Shown: one piece after another, positions 59,784 through 64,000 of the stretch
How the letters are laid out: each line of letters starts with the position of its first letter
Position numbering within the stretch: the first letter of the stretch is position 1
Source: Aphrophora alni
Lineage: Eukaryota; Arthropoda; Insecta; Hemiptera; Aphrophoridae
Assembly (NCBI GenBank): GCA_963513935.1
Contig: OY740768.1
Location: 77,724,877 to 77,788,876 of the forward strand
Direction of reading: 5' to 3'
Length of the DNA stretch: 64,000 bases
Made by a program: the position numbers and the translations under genes
The notes under the pieces: generated by a model
The model's input: the letters and a program-made list of their open reading frames with translations, nothing else
The model's database searches: none
Told to the model about the DNA's origin: nothing

Positions 59784-62436
59784 GTATAGAACAGGGGTTC
59801 TCAACCGGTGGGTCGCGAGACGGGTCTGAGGTGGTCGCAAGGGAAGGTGACAAAGGTGACAAAATAAAAATAAAAAGCATTAAGGCCACAGATACCATAC
59901 GAGCGACGGATAATGAATGAAGCGACCATGTATTTATTTAGAACCTTAGTTGAGTCCACTTGTTTAATATCAATTGTAACCAATGCAATACAACTTTAAA
60001 ACACTACTATGATTAACAAAAAAGGAACAAGTGGAGCTATAAATGACTCAACAGCGCTGCTAAAAATGATGGTGCCCGCCGCACCGCTTGTATCGTAACG
60101 TAGGCCTTATTGTTGTAAGATAAAAGTTGTTTACTCAGAAAAGACACACTACACAAAATACATTGCGAAATTGCAAAAAAATACTATTTTTTATGAAATC
60201 CAGCAGAATGATTTAATGAGAAACTTGAGTTTGCATGGAATTAACTAATTGTTGAATGTCTGGGTTGATTTTTTCTAACACAAAATAATATCATTTTCCA
60301 GTGCCAAACAATTTCTTGATTTTGTTTTAAAATTTAACACAGGAAAATCCTTTTTCACAATTGTAAGAAGTAGAGAAAGGTGTCAAAAGCTTCAACGCTA
60401 CTTTGGTCAATTCTGGGTGTTCCTTCTTTATACTTAGCCAAAACTTGTCGGGACAAACATCGTCAAAAGTAAGTTTCATTGACTGATCACTTGATATATC
60501 TACCAGTTCATCGTGGAGGCCAGCATTTAGTTCAGCTTTTTGAACAGCATTTTCAGAAAAAGGTTTTGTTATCCACATAGATCCACTTGTATCTTTAACA
60601 GGAATATAATCATTCAATTGCTTTATCAAGGCTTCAAGATGTGATGATATGAGTAATGAGAGAGATGAGTGTCAACGGATGTGTCACCAATACTTGAGAC
60701 ATACTCTTTGAATTCTTGTGTAAGTTGAAAATTTTCAGTCTTCATTCTTTATTCTTGTGTTCCAAAGAGTAAGTTTTCTTACAAATGCATTTACTCGGTC
60801 TTGAGCATACAGAATAGTTGTGTCTGGTCCTTGTAGGGATAAGTTCAAAATGTTGAGATAAGAACAAATATCAGCTAAGTAAGCAAGCTTTATCAACCAT
60901 TTTTTCATCGCTGAAAAAACGGGAAAGTTCAGGTTTACTGTCAATTAAAAAAAGCAAAAGTTCTGATTTCAATGAAAATGGTCTACTCAACACATTGCCC
61001 CGGGACAGCCATCTTACTTCGGTGTGGAATAGCAAATGTTTGTACAGGGCTCCTACCTCTTCACACAAGTTTTCAAGTAATGTACTCTGCAATGGGCAAT
61101 TTTTGATGTAGTTAACAACTTTGATAGCCTCAGCCAAAACTTGACACAAGTCATCTGGCAATGCTTGTCTATGTAAAAAACAATGCACCCAGTTTGCATT
61201 TGGCATTAAAGTTTTCAACCTGACAATCAAACCACTGTGTTTTCCCGAAAGGGCTCTTGCTCCATCACTACAAATTGAAACACAATTGTTCCAATCAATT
61301 TCAAAAGGTTCAGTTGCTTCAATGAACACTTTAAAAAGACTTTCACCTGTGGCATGGTCTGGCAAAGATTTGCAAAATAATACATTTTCGTCAATAAAGT
61401 GACAGCAATCATACCTAATAAAGAACAAGAACTGAGCACAGTTAGCAACATCAGTTGATTCGTCAAATTGAATCGAAAAAAACATGCTTTCTTTAATTTA
61501 CATCTTTAGCTGGTTCTGAACACCTTTAACCATGTCTGATATTTGTCGTGACATAGTGTCATTTGTTAGTGGGATTTTTTCAGCTTGTTAGCTTCTTGAG
61601 AATTAATCATATTTGAAACCATATCAATTGCGGCAGGAAGAATTAATTCCTCAGCAATGGTATGTGGCTTCTCCACTTTAGCAATCTTGAGTGCTACCTC
61701 TTACGAAGCTTTAAGCTCATTTTTGCTAACATCAACAATACCTTTAATATTTACCTGTTGACTTCGAAGGGACAGCAGTTTTCTCTGGAAAAACTCGACT
61801 GGTTTTTCTTTCAGCGCCAAATGTTTAGTTTCAAGATGACGCTTCATTTTTGAAGGTTTCATGCTTTTACCTGATAACACTTCACTACAAATAACACGCG
61901 GAGGTTTGTTTTCAAGTTCAGTAAAACCAAACTGTAGATATGAATTATCATACTTTCAGCATTTTGGTTTTGATACTTCGGAATTCTCACTACTTTTGCT
62001 ACATGAAGAATCTCTTTTCAAAAACTTATCCATTATTAACACTAAAACACGAGTGTTCAATTTGAAGATCGAAGTACGCACTGTTACTCAAGACGTCAGG
62101 CAGTCGACTGGCAGCTGTCTTGCTTGTCGGAGGATGAGTGCGCCACTCATCCTCCAATGGCGCCCGTGCAATGGCTGCGCGCGCAGTTCTATGTCAGGCT
62201 GTCTCAGCGGCTATAAATACACCACGCACAATCCTTGCCTGCTTTGATATTGAAGGATTGAAAATGATTCAAATTACTTTCTTAAAACTATTATAACCGC
62301 TCACTATTATAGGTGCTCACCAACGTCCTAGGCTCACCAAGCCTACTTTACAATGTTACTAGAAGGGGGTCGCCAAAATTGTCAACCCAAAAAGGGGGTC
62401 GAAGCGTTGATAAGGTTGAGAACCCCTGGTATAGAA
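59784..62436 (-). mobile_element. hAT transposon (Charlie/ZBED5-like), complete ends, 2637 bp
   Basis: The element proper is 59792-62428. Terminal inverted repeats CAGGGGTTCTCAACC are perfect over 15 bases, followed by subterminal GGGTCG words at both ends. The 8-bp target duplication GTATAGAA is perfect (59784-59791 and 62429-62436), diagnostic for hAT. It encodes one minus-strand transposase, now broken. Confidence 0.96.
60327..62033 (-). pseudogene. hAT transposase pseudogene (BED finger and RNase H-fold, ZBED5-like)
   Basis: Starts at ATG 62033 (MDKFLKRDSSCSSSKSS). A BED-type zinc finger remnant follows, with PPRVICSEVLSGKSM and MKRHLETKH in one frame. The catalytic region (61485-60871) has IQFDESTDVANCAQFLFF with the first Asp, SICSDGARALSGKHSG with the second, CFLHRQALP and HTEVRWLSRGNVL. 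The LNLSLQGPDTTILYAQD block follows at about 60850-60790. The C-terminal dimerisation part (60629-60327) has EHPELTKVALKLLTPFSTSY and CEKGFSCVKF, then a premature stop at 60327. Stops and frameshifts near 61490, 61560, 60870 and 60650 break it. These blocks match the ZBED5/FAM200-related branch of hAT transposases known in many animals. Confidence 0.9.
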
Positions 62437-63898
62437 GCTTTCTTCATCTTTCAATCTGTGATTTCTAAATCATTCTAACTACTATAGTTTTACATCTGTA
62501 AAAATTATACAAAATTAAGAATTCATAACAAGTTTTTTCAGCTTAGTAATCACATTTAAAAAAATCAACTTGTAAACCACTTGTTTCAATCTTTGTAAAG
62601 CATATAGTTATTTACATAAATTACCTACATGCCATTAGGCATATAGTTAAATACCTAAATGCCATATGATGAAACGTAAAAATATAATAATTCGATGAAG
62701 TTGGTGTGTTTTGCCTCTAGGGCATAACATAGCATTCATGTTGAAATATATCAAGGGTAGAACTTTTAGTACATAAAACTATGCACATTGTGTTTGTTAT
62801 TGACATATTTTCAACAATTTTTGTTAACTATGTAAAAAATACAAATCTTATCAAAATATATTTTTTTAATAGAATTCAATGTTATACATACATTTCTTAA
62901 ATACCTTTTTAACAAATTCTGTATTATTGATTAAATTGACCCAATTACATCAGGTAAAAATTTAAACATTTGTTGAAAAAAAGATTTTTGTCATTTTAAT
63001 CACAAATTGCTTGGAAACTGTAAGGGTATTTTTTGGGGTGAGTTCAAGAGTCAATAGAGCTAGACTGTTTCTGTTAAAATTTTTGTTTACATTAAAGTTA
63101 GCAGCATTACAGAGATTTTTTGTAATGCAATTGTTAGCATAGGATTTTTTTAGATTCAATTGATAGATCCAAAAATACTTCATCAATTGAAAATTATTAA
63201 GACATCATTTTCTTAGAGAATTAAATTACCTACCTTTTATATTAAAAATAAACTCAGCCACACCACTTTGAAGGTTAAAAATCACAATTTTTGTAAAAAA
63301 ACAAGTGCGTTTCTTGTGAATAACGTCATCAAAGGGACCAAACAGATCTTGATGTTAAGTCTTAGGGACGTTACAAACTTGTATCAACAGGATTTAGTAT
63401 TTTCTATACCTTTTAAGGACAAGGCAAAAAATGATACTGTATATACATATTTATCAACAAGATGTTTATTAAAAAAACTACAATTTCCTTTAACAGTAAT
63501 AATAATGAAATATAAATTTAAAACATACACATTAAAACATCAATATCTATTAAAAAGCAAAAACCAATTCAGTATTAAAATCATGTATAGAAATACAAAG
63601 TAAAAATATGTATGTATTTTACTGTAATCTGCTAAAATAAAATATACGTTAAATATAGTGAAATATTGAGGAGCAAAAATTAATTACTATGCACCAATTA
63701 AAAAATGTAATTTCATTATAAAAAACATTAACTTATTTATTAAAAATACTCTCTTCAAATTTTAAAATTCAACATTACTGAATTTAAGGTATCGGTACTG
63801 TAATAGAACAAATGTTTTTTTTTTTATGTAAATTACATATATAGGCCTATTCTCAGAAGTAATCTGTAGTTTTCCTTTGAACGTTCTGTAAAATAAAT
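62437..63898. other. non-coding DNA
   Basis: No gene recognised. A duplicated ATAGTTA...CATA phrase occurs near 62605-62665. The plus-strand frame 63268-63603 starts at a TTG and has no recognisable domain. TTTATT at about 63737 would be an AATAAA polyadenylation signal for a minus-strand gene ending at 63899. Confidence 0.4.
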
Positions 63899-64000
63899 TC
63901 ATCCTGTCACATTGTAAATATGCTGCACTGCATTCAACACATTGGCAGACGTCTCCTTGAAATGATAAAAGCCTGGAAGACTTTCAGTGGTATTGTCTCC
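63899..64000 (-). CDS. candidate terminal coding exon of a minus-strand gene, cut by the window edge
   Basis: Read on the minus strand from 64000, 33 codons are open to a TGA at 63901-63899: GDNTTESLPGFYHFKETSAN, then NVLNAVQHIYNVTG. The peptide has balanced, protein-like composition and is GC-richer than the DNA beyond the stop, which turns AT-rich at once. The protein is not recognised, and the upstream part is outside the window. Confidence 0.35.
   Translation of the reverse strand, partial: GDNTTESLPGFYHFKETSANVLNAVQHIYNVTG

Larger units (their letters stand above)
57258..59791. other. non-coding DNA with minisatellites
   Basis: No gene recognised. The two tandem repeats below lie in it; it ends with the target duplication GTATAGAA (59784-59791). 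Confidence 0.45.

Noticed and set aside
61861..62247. 128-codon plus-strand frame
   Set aside because: Antisense to the N-terminal part and 5' region of the hAT transposase.
63268..63603. 111-codon plus-strand frame starting at TTG
   Set aside because: No Met start near its beginning, lysine-rich low-complexity composition, no domain.

Overview
The window is AT-rich eukaryotic nuclear DNA with long non-coding stretches, microsatellites, spliced-gene signals and many transposable elements. The element mix (BEL/Pao and Gypsy-size LTR elements, a LINE with endonuclease-RT-RNase H, hAT, piggyBac-type, pogo/Tigger, PIF/Harbinger, Helitron) points to an arthropod, most likely an insect. A hemipteran is a guess from the texture of the repeats. 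No prokaryotic gene organisation, CRISPR array or tRNA was seen.

Layout. 0.3-3.2 kb: a decayed PIF/Harbinger element (transposase plus a converging Myb/SANT-like remnant), then a Helitron helicase fragment. 4-8.2 kb: a strong hairpin, two TIR elements (one hAT-type with near-matching 8-bp target duplications, one with about 63-bp TIRs) and microsatellites. 9.4-11.7 kb: a badly decayed BEL/Pao copy. 12.0-16.3 kb: the only convincing host gene, a possible 5' UTR exon and then a 3-kb exon encoding 1008 residues of a lysine/asparagine/serine-rich nuclear-type protein with seven 30-residue repeats. It ends at a good splice donor. A plausible phase-compatible next exon lies 32 kb downstream at 48302-48420, so most of the middle of the window may be one intron.

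23.35-31.3 kb: an LTR element with two 1384-bp LTRs that look identical, one 496-residue-class ORF, no pol, and a strikingly cytosine-poor internal region. 33.3-42.3 kb: an old BEL/Pao provirus (gag, protease, RT, RNase H, integrase all recognisable but broken) whose 5' LTR was split by a 0.7-kb piggyBac-type element at a TTAA. The 5-bp duplication CCGCT on both outer edges proves the nesting. 45.9-47.5 kb: a third BEL/Pao remnant, minus strand, gag and start of protease. 50.7-51.4 kb: a pogo/Tigger deletion derivative that keeps the CENP-B-type DNA-binding N-terminus. 53.0-57.2 kb: a minus-strand LINE with about 15-bp target duplications and only a few inactivating lesions. 59.8-62.4 kb: a complete-ended hAT element with perfect 8-bp target duplications and a ZBED5-like transposase pseudogene. 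The last 102 bases may be the terminal coding exon of a minus-strand gene that continues beyond the window.

In function the window is mainly a record of transposition into and around one host gene. Every mobile gene except the single ORF of the 23-31 kb LTR element is visibly disrupted. Assignments come from reading motifs by eye; no database search was possible.
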